Shown here: positions 43,299 to 52,211 of the stretch, piece after piece
Layout: each line of letters starts with the position of its first letter
Numbering within the stretch: the stretch's first letter is position 1
Source: Enterococcus faecalis
GTDB lineage: Bacteria > Bacillota > Bacilli > Lactobacillales > Enterococcaceae
Assembly: GCF_029024925.1 (NCBI RefSeq)
Contig: NZ_CP118962.1
Span: 1,892,001 to 1,956,000, forward strand
Reading direction: 5' to 3'
DNA: 64,000 nt
Notes under the pieces: generated by a model
Told to the model about the DNA's origin: nothing
The model's database searches: none
What the model saw: only the letters and a program-made list of their open reading frames with translations
Made by a program: the position numbers and the translations under genes

Positions 43299-43637
43299 TT
43301 ACTTCATTGCATCTTCAATAAATGTGAAAAAGCGTTCTTTTAAAGAATCTGTATTGTCTTTAACTTTTTCGCCATATTCAGCTAATTTTGAACCGCCATC
43401 TTTCACACGATCAACAACATTTAAAACAGAATCTAATTCATCATCGGATAAATCATCGACAATCGATAATAATTTTTGGTTTCCATCAAATTTATCGTCT
43501 ACAAACTTTTTAACTTTATAACGATTGGAAACATGAGATACCTTCTTAATAATTTTTTCAGAAGCGATGACTGCAACAGAGACACTTGCAACTGCAGCAA
43601 TGCTTAAACCGATACCAATTTTTGTTGATGCTTTCAT
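43299..43637 (-). CDS. small membrane-anchored protein, 112 aa
   Basis: N-terminal hydrophobic segment (~7-28), then an acidic/Lys helical domain (DDLSDDELDSVLNVVDRVKD). Unknown function. Confidence 0.7.
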   Translation of the reverse strand: MKASTKIGIGLSIAAVASVSVAVIASEKIIKKVSHVSNRYKVKKFVDDKFDGNQKLLSIVDDLSDDELDSVLNVVDRVKDGGSKLAEYGEKVKDNTDSLKERFFTFIEDAMK

Positions 43638-43720
43638 TTCCTTCAGCTCCTCTGTTATTTTCTACTTTAATCATAACATATTATTACTTTTATGCGTAAT
43701 AGAAAGACCTTTACTAGCAC

Positions 43721-44425
43721 TTAGTCCCGTCGGTTATTGCCACCAAATAAAATAACCAAACGTAAAAGTTGTAAAAAGGTCGAAAGCGCCGCTGCTACGT
43801 AGGTAAGTGCAGCTGCAAAAAGAACTTTTCTGGCCATTGGGACTTCTTCTTCTGTTAATAACCCACCTTCAGAAAGAATACTTAATGCACGTCTAGACGC
43901 ATTAAACTCCACCGGTAAAGTCACCAATTGAAAAATCAAGGCTAATGAAAAAGCCAAAATTCCAATGTTGATTAATGTTTGATTCCAACTAAATAAAACA
44001 CCAATCAAAATTAGTGGAAAGGAAATGGTTGAACCGATGTTGGCAACTGGAACAATAGCTGCACGAAGACGTAAAGGCACATAGTTCGTATGATCTTGTA
44101 CCGCATGTCCGCATTCATGAGCCGCCACGCCAATAGCCGCAACCGATGTCGATTGAGCAGTGGCTTCGGATAAGCTCAACATTTTGTTTCCAGAATTATA
44201 ATTGTCAGTTAAATCACCAGCAATTTGCTGAACTCCAACATCATTAATTTGTTCTTTTTGTAAAATATATTGTGCTGCCTGCGTGCCTGTAACATGTTTA
44301 CTGCTTCGTACTTGATCATATTTACGAAAGGTACTGTTAACATATGCGGAGGCCGCACCAGAAATCGCAATTCCGATAATTACCAATATATAGGTTGGAT
44401 CGATTCCAAAATAAAAGGGCATCAT
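43721..44425 (-). CDS. membrane zinc metallopeptidase (YugP/DUF2227-like family)
   Basis: 234 residues, four hydrophobic segments. HECGH at 103-107 (AAHECGHAVQDH) is the zinc site, and VEFNASRRAL carries the further Glu/Asn conserved in this family. Function in membrane protein turnover assumed. Confidence 0.9.
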   Translation of the reverse strand: MMPFYFGIDPTYILVIIGIAISGAASAYVNSTFRKYDQVRSSKHVTGTQAAQYILQKEQINDVGVQQIAGDLTDNYNSGNKMLSLSEATAQSTSVAAIGVAAHECGHAVQDHTNYVPLRLRAAIVPVANIGSTISFPLILIGVLFSWNQTLINIGILAFSLALIFQLVTLPVEFNASRRALSILSEGGLLTEEEVPMARKVLFAAALTYVAAALSTFLQLLRLVILFGGNNRRD

Positions 44426-44623
44426 TGTCCTCTACCTCCATCTTTTTTTCTTTATTGTAGCATGATAGTGAAAAAAAGGGAGCGACAAACGTTGTCTTTT
44501 GTTTAAAAAAATGATGAATTTTTCAAGAAAGTGCCGAAACTAACAAAATTGTCACTCAATTAACGGAAAAAAATATGGCAAATTTCCTAAAAAAAAGGCA
44601 TACTATTCCTTGAGGTGAGGAAA

Positions 44624-44977
44624 ATGAAAACATTACTAAAAATATTAATTCCCATAGTCATTTTAGCCGGTGGTAGCTGGGGCGTTTATAATTACTATTA
44701 CGGTGGAGAAGCCTATTATACACAAATCACAACATCTGGTGAAAAGAAAGATGAAAAAACAAATTCTGGTGAAGCAATGACCATTTATTACTATCAACAA
44801 CCTGCGTTTAATAAAAACGGTGAAGAAAAAACCGTGGAATTAAACGAATCCCGTGATCAACCATTGCGTATGAAAGCCTATCTAAAATTGAAAGTTAATC
44901 CCCGTAAAGGCGTGATCAGCTGGAATGAAGTGACAGAAAAAGAAGTCCCTGAAAAAGCTTTAGAAAAATTAAAATAA
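44624..44977 (+). CDS. YxeA-like (DUF1093) secreted small protein
   Basis: 117 residues from the ATG at 44624 (GAGGTGAGG upstream). Signal/anchor ~1-22, then the typical YYTQITTSGE and YQQPAFNKNGEEK blocks of DUF1093. Probably membrane-attached, function unknown. Confidence 0.85.
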   Translation: MKTLLKILIPIVILAGGSWGVYNYYYGGEAYYTQITTSGEKKDEKTNSGEAMTIYYYQQPAFNKNGEEKTVELNESRDQPLRMKAYLKLKVNPRKGVISWNEVTEKEVPEKALEKLK

Positions 44978-44978
44978 A

Positions 44979-45014
44979 GAAAAAACCGTTGGCAAGCGAC
45001 CAACGGTTTTTTCT
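44979..45014. terminator. bidirectional terminator
   Basis: CCGTTGG/CCAACGG stem with 7-nt loop, A-run before and T-run after. Confidence 0.9.
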
Positions 45015-46019
45015 TTATAATTGATTACTAATTTTTTCGATATTTTTTAGCATAATGGACACTGTGCCATCTGGATTATTAACAAATTCAATTAAATCGC
45101 CATTGCGGTAAACATCTAACGGAACAATTAATTCAATACCGTTATCCATTTTTAACTTCTGTTTGCCAAATTTCTTTTCAGAAATTTCGCGAGATTCTCT
45201 GACTGGCGGTGTTTTGTCGACAAACTTCGATTCATTCACTTCTTCTTGGTAAGCTAATTTAGCTGATACATTTTCTTTAAACACTTGCTCAGCAATTTGC
45301 TCATTGTCAATCGTTCCCGTTTCCTCAATACTATCATATACCGCTTCTTTTACAGAAGCCATTAGTTCAAACTCATCTTCGTTAAATTTCTTTCCAATGC
45401 GTTTGACTGCCTTTTTAATTTCTTTGATATTTTCTTCCATGGAAGGTGCCGCTTGCGTCTCAATCACTTTTTCAGAGAAATACCAGATTTTTTCTCCTGA
45501 AAATTCATATCTTTTCTCTAGTAATTCAAACGCTAATGTATCTAAGTCAACCGTAATCCCTTCATCTGGTTTTTGTGATTTTGAAGACAAAATTGCTCGA
45601 TTGATAATCAGTTTGTTATAAACGGATTCTTCTTCATAGTCGACGTAATGCGTGTAACTTTCTTTATAGTTTAATTTAATCATTGCGACATGTAACACCG
45701 TATCTAATTCATATAAAATGAACAAAATATCAGCACTAGGCGCATCTTCGCTTCCTGAATAAACATCATACCAATGTTGGGTAACTTCTTGGCTTTTCTT
45801 CACAAAATCACTAGGAATCCCACGTAACGTGTCAACAAAGGAACTATTTTCCGCCAATGTTCCAGTCTTTGTTTGTGCAGTCGAAAGTTTTGAAATTTTT
45901 GCAGTTAAATACGTTCGAATATACTCAGTGGTTAAATCTAGTTCCTTTTCAGAAAAAACCGGCGTCCCAGTTTCTCGATCAATAATGTGTAAAATTGCTT
46001 TTTTTAAATAAATATCCAT
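45015..46019 (-). CDS. nucleoid-associated protein (NdpA/YejK family)
   Basis: 334 residues. Family features: N-terminal KAILHIIDRETGTPVFSEKE, a central helical region, and a C-terminal DNA/oligomer part (GIELIVPLDVYRNGDLIEFV, then PDGTVSIMLKNI). Monocistronic between two terminators. Confidence 0.82.
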   Translation of the reverse strand: MDIYLKKAILHIIDRETGTPVFSEKELDLTTEYIRTYLTAKISKLSTAQTKTGTLAENSSFVDTLRGIPSDFVKKSQEVTQHWYDVYSGSEDAPSADILFILYELDTVLHVAMIKLNYKESYTHYVDYEEESVYNKLIINRAILSSKSQKPDEGITVDLDTLAFELLEKRYEFSGEKIWYFSEKVIETQAAPSMEENIKEIKKAVKRIGKKFNEDEFELMASVKEAVYDSIEETGTIDNEQIAEQVFKENVSAKLAYQEEVNESKFVDKTPPVRESREISEKKFGKQKLKMDNGIELIVPLDVYRNGDLIEFVNNPDGTVSIMLKNIEKISNQL

Positions 46020-46093
46020 TTTTACGCTCTCCTTTTCTCAACCTTTTTAGTCTAACTGAAAGAGAGAAAAAAGCCAATAGTTTCTATAAAAAG

Positions 46094-46131
46094 AAGAAGA
46101 ATTCGTAGACAAATGTCTACGAATTCTTCTT
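46094..46131. terminator. long hairpin, probable bidirectional terminator
   Basis: Perfect 18-bp stem with a 2-nt loop; the arms end in TTCTTCTT rather than a pure T-run. Confidence 0.7.
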
Positions 46132-46146
46132 AACTTCAAAAAGCGA

Positions 46147-47613
46147 TTACCCTTCTTCGCTGTATAACATCCCTGTTGCTTCATCAACTGGATCGACTTT
46201 ATTAAAGATGCCTTTCTTTCTGAAAATATAAGTTAAGCCCATTGGTACGATAATGGCAATCACCATTGCGACTAAAAACGGCAAGTAATATTGTGGCACA
46301 ATAGATAAAATTCCTGGCAAGCCACCGACGCCGATACTTGTCGCACGAACGCCCATTAAAGTGGCAAACATTCCTGCCATTGCTGAACCAATCATGCCCG
46401 CAACAAATGGATAAACATATTTTAAGTTGATCCCAAACATCGCTGGTTCAGTCACACCTAGGTAACAAGAAATCATCGCTGGAATCGAAACTTGTTCTTC
46501 TTTTTTGTTTCCACGATGCATAAAGATAACTGCTAAAACCGCTGAACCTTGTGCAATATTTGATAGAGCAATCATTGGCCATAAGTTGGTTGACTGAAAG
46601 TCAGCAATCAACTGTAAATCAATAGCATTACTCATATGATGTAACCCAGTGATGACTAATGGTGCGTACATAAAGCCAAAGACGGCGCCAAATAACCAAT
46701 TAAATGTTGACGTTAATCCTGCATTTACGATATCAGAAACCCAACTACCAATCGTCCAACCGATTGGTCCTAAAATGACATGTGCAGCCAATACTGTTGG
46801 TACTAAAGCAAACAATGGGACAAAAATCATTGAAATTGCTTGAGGAATCACTTTTCTAAAGAAAATTTCAAGATAGGCAAGCAAGAAGCCGGCTAACATA
46901 GCTGGGATAACTTGCGCTTGATAACCAATCATGTTAACTTGAGCAAACCCAAAATCCCAGAAAGGAATTTCTGCTGCTTTAGTCGTCGCAACTGAATAAG
47001 CATTCAGAAGTTGTGGTGAGACTAATGTAATCCCTAGGACAATCCCCAAGATTTGTGTGGTTCCCATTTTCTTCGTAATACTCCACGTAATCCCAACTGG
47101 CAAGAAGTGGAAAATTGCTTCGCCGATTAACCATAAGAATGAATTGACTCCATTCCAAAATTGAGAAACTTCCACGATTGTTTGACCATCAAGAAAGCCA
47201 AATGGAACCCCTTCCAAAATATTGCGGAACCCTAAAATCAATCCCCCGATAACAAGTGCAGGAATTAATGGTGTAAAAATCTCAGCTAAAACAGAAACAA
47301 CTCGTTGAACAGGACTCAAATTACTTTTGGCAGCTGCTTTCCCTTCTTCTTTTGAAACCCCTTCTAAACCGGAAATTGCAGAAAAATCATTATAAAATTG
47401 TGGGACTTCATTCCCAATAATTACTTGAAACTGTCCAGCATTTGTAAAGGTTCCTTTTACAGAAGGAATATCTTCAATCACAGGTACATCCGCTTTTTTT
47501 GGATCTTTTAATACAAAACGCATTCGAGTTGCACAATGAGAAACAGCTGAAATATTTTCTTTGCCTCCTACTGCTTTCAACAACTGTTGTGCATCGCTTT
47601 GAAACTTACCCAT
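46147..47613 (-). CDS. PTS EIIBC, trehalose/sucrose type
   Basis: 488 residues from MGKFQSDAQQLLKAVGGKEN (GAGAGGAG upstream). EIIB domain 1-~80 with phosphorylated Cys in ISAVSHCATRMRF; EIIC with about ten membrane segments from ~105. No EIIA domain, so one is borrowed in trans. Twin TTGTATATACA operators suggest GntR/TreR control and trehalose or a related disaccharide, but no hydrolase gene is adjacent, so substrate is uncertain. Confidence 0.85.
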   Translation of the reverse strand: MGKFQSDAQQLLKAVGGKENISAVSHCATRMRFVLKDPKKADVPVIEDIPSVKGTFTNAGQFQVIIGNEVPQFYNDFSAISGLEGVSKEEGKAAAKSNLSPVQRVVSVLAEIFTPLIPALVIGGLILGFRNILEGVPFGFLDGQTIVEVSQFWNGVNSFLWLIGEAIFHFLPVGITWSITKKMGTTQILGIVLGITLVSPQLLNAYSVATTKAAEIPFWDFGFAQVNMIGYQAQVIPAMLAGFLLAYLEIFFRKVIPQAISMIFVPLFALVPTVLAAHVILGPIGWTIGSWVSDIVNAGLTSTFNWLFGAVFGFMYAPLVITGLHHMSNAIDLQLIADFQSTNLWPMIALSNIAQGSAVLAVIFMHRGNKKEEQVSIPAMISCYLGVTEPAMFGINLKYVYPFVAGMIGSAMAGMFATLMGVRATSIGVGGLPGILSIVPQYYLPFLVAMVIAIIVPMGLTYIFRKKGIFNKVDPVDEATGMLYSEEG

Positions 47614-47633
47614 TTTACATTCTCCTCTCAAAC

Positions 47634-47698
47634 TTGTATATACAATTAAGTTGTATATACATCATACTTGATTATTCTTTTTTTGGCAAGCGCTTTCT
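47634..47698 (-). promoter_or_regulatory. PTS promoter with twin GntR/TreR-like operators and cre
   Basis: Promoter TTGCCA (47684-47689), 17 bp, TATGAT (47661-47666). Operators TTGTATATACAA (47634-47645) and TTGTATATACAT (47651-47662) lie just downstream and over the -10. A cre-like site (47685-47698, 11/14 to TGAAAGCGCTTTCA) overlaps the -35. Confidence 0.75.
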
Positions 47699-47825
47699 TT
47701 CAAAAAAAAGAATTTTATTTTTTTACAAATCCCTTGTCTTTTCTTAAAGAGTCAAACAGAACGCTTTTTTAGCTGCTTCTTTATTGCTATACTACAGAGG
47801 GAAAAAACGAAAAGGAGTATGAAAA

Positions 47826-48206
47826 ATGTTTTTTAAAGAAATTCATCATGTGGCAATCAATGCCTCAAATTATCAAGCAACTAAAAATTTTTATGTCGAA
47901 AAGTTGGGCTTTGAAGTTCTTCGCGAAAATCATCGTCCCGAAAAAAACGATATTAAATTAGATTTAAAATTAGGCAGCCAAGAATTGGAAATTTTCATTT
48001 CTGATCAATTTCCAGCTCGCCCCTCTTATCCTGAAGCTTTAGGATTACGTCATTTAGCTTTTAAAGTTGAACATATTGAAGAAGTGATTGCTTTTTTAAA
48101 TGAGCAAGGAATTGAAACAGAACCGCTACGAGTAGATGATTTTACGGGTGAAAAAATGACCTTCTTTTTTGATCCAGATGGACTACCTTTAGAACTTCAT
48201 GAATAA
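47826..48206 (+). CDS. VOC (glyoxalase-like) family protein
   Basis: 126 residues; FFKEIHHVAINASNYQATKN opens with a metal His, LRHLAFKVEHIEE and FFFDPDGLPLELHE supply later ligands. One VOC unit pair; probable lactoylglutathione lyase relative, substrate unknown. Confidence 0.88.
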   Translation: MFFKEIHHVAINASNYQATKNFYVEKLGFEVLRENHRPEKNDIKLDLKLGSQELEIFISDQFPARPSYPEALGLRHLAFKVEHIEEVIAFLNEQGIETEPLRVDDFTGEKMTFFFDPDGLPLELHE

Positions 48207-48227
48207 TAAATAAAGGAGAGAAACAAA

Positions 48228-48710
48228 ATGAAAGATACCTTTCGCTTAGAAAACCAGACGATTTATTTTGGTACAGAACGAGCAATTTCAGCCAGCCCTC
48301 AAACGATTTGGCGCTACTTAACTGAGACAGACAAGCTAAAACAATGGTTTCCAGAATTAGAGATTGGTGAATTAGGTGTTAACGGGTTTTGGCGGTTTAT
48401 TCTGCCCGATTTTGAAGAAACAATGCCTTTCACTGATTATGCAGAGGAAAAATATCTGGGCGTGACTTGGGATACTGGTATCATCTATTTTGACTTAAAA
48501 GAACAAGCACCTCATCAGACCCTGTTAGTCTTTTCAGAATCTCTCCCAGAAAATTTTACAACACCTCGCCATAAAGATATCGCTGGTTGGTCAATTGTTC
48601 TCAATCGCTTGAAGCAAGTAGTTGAAACTCCTGATGCAGCACCAGAAAAAATAGATTTTCCGCAAATAGAAAATCATTACTTGGAAAAATTAACGAATTT
48701 AGAAAATTAA
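48228..48710 (+). CDS. SRPBCC/AHSA1-like protein
   Basis: 160 residues; START-like fold features (RAISASPQTIWRYLTETDKL, KQWFPELEIGELG, then GWSIVLNRLKQVVE). Probably binds a hydrophobic ligand. Co-transcribed with the VOC gene (21 bp gap). Confidence 0.82.
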   Translation: MKDTFRLENQTIYFGTERAISASPQTIWRYLTETDKLKQWFPELEIGELGVNGFWRFILPDFEETMPFTDYAEEKYLGVTWDTGIIYFDLKEQAPHQTLLVFSESLPENFTTPRHKDIAGWSIVLNRLKQVVETPDAAPEKIDFPQIENHYLEKLTNLEN

Positions 48711-48755
48711 AAAGTGTGGCACAACGGGTAAATAACCCTCTGTGCCACACTTTTT
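48709..48755. terminator. bidirectional terminator
   Basis: Perfect 15-bp stem (48709-48723 with 48741-48755) with A- and T-runs at the ends. Confidence 0.9.
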
Positions 48756-49854
48756 AAAAACGCAAGATACGCTGATAAACAAATAAACCTAAATCAATTA
48801 AGCAAACAACAAAAATTGCCAATAATACAAAAGAGACCCGCAACTCTGCGGCGTACATCCCTCGTAAACTAATTGTTGCCAAACATAACCCAAAAATCGT
48901 TGCCATTGTCACTTGTAACACGGTTCCTGGTTTTAGGGCATAAACAAAAATGCCAATAATACTAGAAACAACGAGGTGTGTCAGTGGCAATTGAAGCCAA
49001 TTGACAACAAACAGACTAAGGAAACATCCTAAAAGAGTCCCCCAAAAACGTGTCTTAATACGCGTGTTCATTTCTGCTTTCACTGGATGCAAGAGTAGAA
49101 AAACATTCATCGGAATCCAAATTATTTTAATGCCTCCTACACTCCACATTAAAATAAAACTCAGCGTAATGGTGAAACTCATACGAACAGCTAAACGAAA
49201 TCGTTGCACCCTTTCGTCAGGACTTTCTAAAAATTGTTTGAAACTTGTAATCCCAAAAAAAGTCTGTTGTAAGTCGTGCCAGAAATTAATAACCGCCAAT
49301 TTCTGTTGCTTCATATTTAATTGAATACTTTTATGGCCCCTACTCTTTAAGCTGGTTAGCTGACTTAATCCTGTTTGCCACCAAGCATTTAATGTTAAAG
49401 CCAATAAAAAAAGACCAATTAAAAAGGCCACAACTTGAGATTGCATCAAAAATGTATTTCCTTTAACCTGGATTAACTGACAAAACGTAAACATCATCAA
49501 ATAACTATGATACCGCATCGGTGTCGCAGATGAATAAAATAAATAAACAATTAAAAATGTCACACTACTATTTAAAATAATAGACCAGCTAAAGGAACTA
49601 CTAGCTATAAATGCTAAAAAACTGATCACAAATTGCCTGATACTCATTTTGAGCAGCGCTACAAGCGAATAATCTTTTTTATAGTTAATTTTAAACATAA
49701 TAGTAAATACAGGCACCATAATTAAATAGCTTGGGGAAAATAAAAAATCCAATGTATAAAAACTAACCAAAAAAAAGGCGATGACTGGGAAAATGGCCCA
49801 AACATACGCAAAAAATTGCTGACTTTTTGTACTAAAAAAATAAATAACAATCAC
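48754..49854 (-). CDS. FUSC-like membrane protein
   Basis: 366 residues with about ten hydrophobic helices in two sets around a soluble middle (~165-215). The second set includes GGIKIIWIPMNVFLLLHP and TRFWGTLLGCFLSLFV, typical of the FUSC/aromatic-acid-exporter group. GTG start; possible export of aromatic compounds. Confidence 0.8.
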   Translation of the reverse strand: MIVIYFFSTKSQQFFAYVWAIFPVIAFFLVSFYTLDFLFSPSYLIMVPVFTIMFKINYKKDYSLVALLKMSIRQFVISFLAFIASSSFSWSIILNSSVTFLIVYLFYSSATPMRYHSYLMMFTFCQLIQVKGNTFLMQSQVVAFLIGLFLLALTLNAWWQTGLSQLTSLKSRGHKSIQLNMKQQKLAVINFWHDLQQTFFGITSFKQFLESPDERVQRFRLAVRMSFTITLSFILMWSVGGIKIIWIPMNVFLLLHPVKAEMNTRIKTRFWGTLLGCFLSLFVVNWLQLPLTHLVVSSIIGIFVYALKPGTVLQVTMATIFGLCLATISLRGMYAAELRVSFVLLAIFVVCLIDLGLFVYQRILRF

Positions 49855-49947
49855 TCCAATATCGATTCCTTATCCATTGTAACATGCTTGTCAATTCCCT
49901 CTCCAAATTGAATATACCAATTCGTTAAAAATAAATAAAAAAGCAAA

Positions 49948-49984
49948 TAAATACGCTTTCATTTCTCGTTTTTTGTGCTATAAT
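49948..49984 (+). promoter_or_regulatory. GH92 promoter with cre
   Basis: TATAAT at 49979-49984 with a weak -35 (CTTTCA, 49956-49961) 17 bp upstream. A cre-like 14-mer (49948-49961, TGAAAGCGTATTTA on the minus strand) covers that -35, implying carbon catabolite repression. Confidence 0.65.
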
Positions 49985-50026
49985 CAGCCTATATGATATA
50001 TCATTTAAAACAAAGGAGCTACTTTC

Positions 50027-52168
50027 ATGAATATTCAAGCGATTGATACGCGACACGGAACTGCCAACCAACATAGTTTTTCAAATGGAAATTGTCTACC
50101 CTATACTGGCGTGCCATTTGGGATGAATTTTTACGCCCCGCAAACAACTGACCAAAAAGGCAGCTGGTGGTTTCATCCAGAAGATCGAACATTTCAAGGC
50201 TATCGAGTAACGCATCAACCAAGTCCTTGGATGGGTGATTTTAGCCATTTATTAATGACCCCTGTCAGTGGTTCATTGTCGGAACTTTCTTTATTCCATG
50301 CCCAAAGTTCTTATCGTCCAGAAGAAAGCCTTTTTTCTCCTGTCGAAATTAACTTAACTCAATTACGCTATCAAATAACTTCTCAATTAATCCCAAGCAT
50401 GTATGGTGGTATCTTAACCATTGATTATCACCAAAAAGATAATCACTTACTACTAACTCTGCCTGGACGTTATCAAGTAAAACAATTAGATGACCATCAA
50501 GTGGCTGTAAAAGTCATCAACTATTCTGGTTGTGAAGATCCAGATTTTAGTTTTTATTTTGTGCTTCATTTTGAACAGCCTTTAACCAAATGGTTTGCCC
50601 CTTCTTCAGGTGAAGATGGCAAAATCCTTCTTTCTTTTGGAAATATTGCTCAACAAGTTGTTCATTTTAGTAGTTCATTTATTTCTGAAAAACAAGCGCA
50701 GTTAAATTTAGCGCGAGAAATCTCTTTGCGTTCTACTGAGATGCTGCAACAAGGAATCGCAGATTGGCATAATTATTTCGATCGCCTTAAAGTAACGCAT
50801 GAAAATCCTGAACATACTAAAACGTTTTATCATACACTGTATCGAACATTCCTATTTCCGCAAACCTTTTATGAATTGGACGAAAATCAGCAGCCGATTC
50901 ATTATGATACGTTCTCGCAAACGGTTCGTCCTGGTGTACTATATACCAATAATGGCTTTTGGGATACTTATAAAACGGTTTACCCATTGTTCTCACTAAT
51001 TGCTCAAGAAAAATACGAAGAGATGCTAGAAGGCTTTTTAAATAGTTACAACGAAACAGGTTTCTTGCCAAAATGGTTATCTCCAGATGAGCGTGGTTTA
51101 ATGCCCGGCACCTTGATTGACGCTGTCATTGCTGATGCCGCCGTGAAAAAGATTCGTCCTGACTTGATGCCTCAGTTCCTAGAAGCGATGAAAAAAGGCG
51201 CCACACAACAAAGCGAACGAGAAAATTATGGACGTCAAGGAACTCTGGATTATCTAAAATATGGCTATGTTCCTTCAACCTATCATGAATCTGTCAATCA
51301 TACCTTAGACTATGCGTACAGCGATTTCTGTATTTCGCAAGTTGCAAAAACACTGAATGATTCAGAGACCGCAACGTTTTATCGTCAACAAGCCTTGAAT
51401 TATCAACAACTTTTTAATCCTGAAACTGGCTTTATGCAAGCCAAGGATACTGAAGGTAATTTCCGTCCTGACTTTTTAGATATTCGTTGGGGCAAAGATT
51501 ACGCCGAAGGAAGTGCTTGGCAATCAAGTTTTGCGGTTTATCAAGATTTTGCAGGTTTGATTAAGCTATATGGTAGCGAGTTAGCTTTCGAAAAAAAATT
51601 AATTCAGCTCTGCAATCAAGCGCCTAACTTTAACGTTGAAGGCTATGGTTTTGAAATTCATGAAATGAGTGAAATGGCGGCAATTGATTTTGGTCAATTA
51701 GCCATCTCAAATCAACCAAGTTTCCATTATCCGTTTCTATTCAGCTACATCGGCAAACCAGAGATGGCTCAACCACTTTTAAAACAACTAATGCAAACAT
51801 TTGATGCTTCACCAACTGGCTATCCAGGTGATGAAGACAATGGTAGCATGTCTGCTTGGTATATTTTTAATAGCTTAGGCTTTTATCCCGTCACACCAGG
51901 AACTGGTGAATATGTAATCGGGATGCCTTTAGTCCAGACGGCGGAAGTAAAACTATCAAATGGTAAACAATTAACCATTCAAACATCACCAAACAAAGTC
52001 CAACAACAATTTATTCATGAAATTCAGTTAAACCAAGAAAAACATACTGCGCCTTATTTTACTCATCAAGAACTATTAAACGGCGGGACTTTAGATTATC
52101 AATTAGGGATTGTCCCGAATCCACAAAACACAGCAGAACGACCGTTTTCATTAAGTACAGAAAAATAA
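50027..52168 (+). CDS. GH92 alpha-mannosidase
   Basis: 713 residues, no signal peptide, so cytoplasmic. GH92 landmarks: HGTANQHSFSNGN at the start, NNGFWDTYKTVYPLFS, GFLPKWLSPDERG and the highly conserved DNGSMSAWYIFNSLGFYPVT. These calcium-dependent exo-enzymes trim alpha-mannose from N-glycan-type chains. It converges with the ABC/two-component operon that probably imports its substrate. Confidence 0.93.
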   Translation: MNIQAIDTRHGTANQHSFSNGNCLPYTGVPFGMNFYAPQTTDQKGSWWFHPEDRTFQGYRVTHQPSPWMGDFSHLLMTPVSGSLSELSLFHAQSSYRPEESLFSPVEINLTQLRYQITSQLIPSMYGGILTIDYHQKDNHLLLTLPGRYQVKQLDDHQVAVKVINYSGCEDPDFSFYFVLHFEQPLTKWFAPSSGEDGKILLSFGNIAQQVVHFSSSFISEKQAQLNLAREISLRSTEMLQQGIADWHNYFDRLKVTHENPEHTKTFYHTLYRTFLFPQTFYELDENQQPIHYDTFSQTVRPGVLYTNNGFWDTYKTVYPLFSLIAQEKYEEMLEGFLNSYNETGFLPKWLSPDERGLMPGTLIDAVIADAAVKKIRPDLMPQFLEAMKKGATQQSERENYGRQGTLDYLKYGYVPSTYHESVNHTLDYAYSDFCISQVAKTLNDSETATFYRQQALNYQQLFNPETGFMQAKDTEGNFRPDFLDIRWGKDYAEGSAWQSSFAVYQDFAGLIKLYGSELAFEKKLIQLCNQAPNFNVEGYGFEIHEMSEMAAIDFGQLAISNQPSFHYPFLFSYIGKPEMAQPLLKQLMQTFDASPTGYPGDEDNGSMSAWYIFNSLGFYPVTPGTGEYVIGMPLVQTAEVKLSNGKQLTIQTSPNKVQQQFIHEIQLNQEKHTAPYFTHQELLNGGTLDYQLGIVPNPQNTAERPFSLSTEK

Positions 52169-52170
52169 TA

Positions 52171-52209
52171 AAAAGAAAGATGTTCATAAAAATTGAACAT
52201 CTTTCTTTT
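52171..52209. terminator. bidirectional terminator
   Basis: Perfect 16-bp stem with 7-nt loop between GH92 and the response regulator. Confidence 0.9.
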
Positions 52210-52211
52210 TA

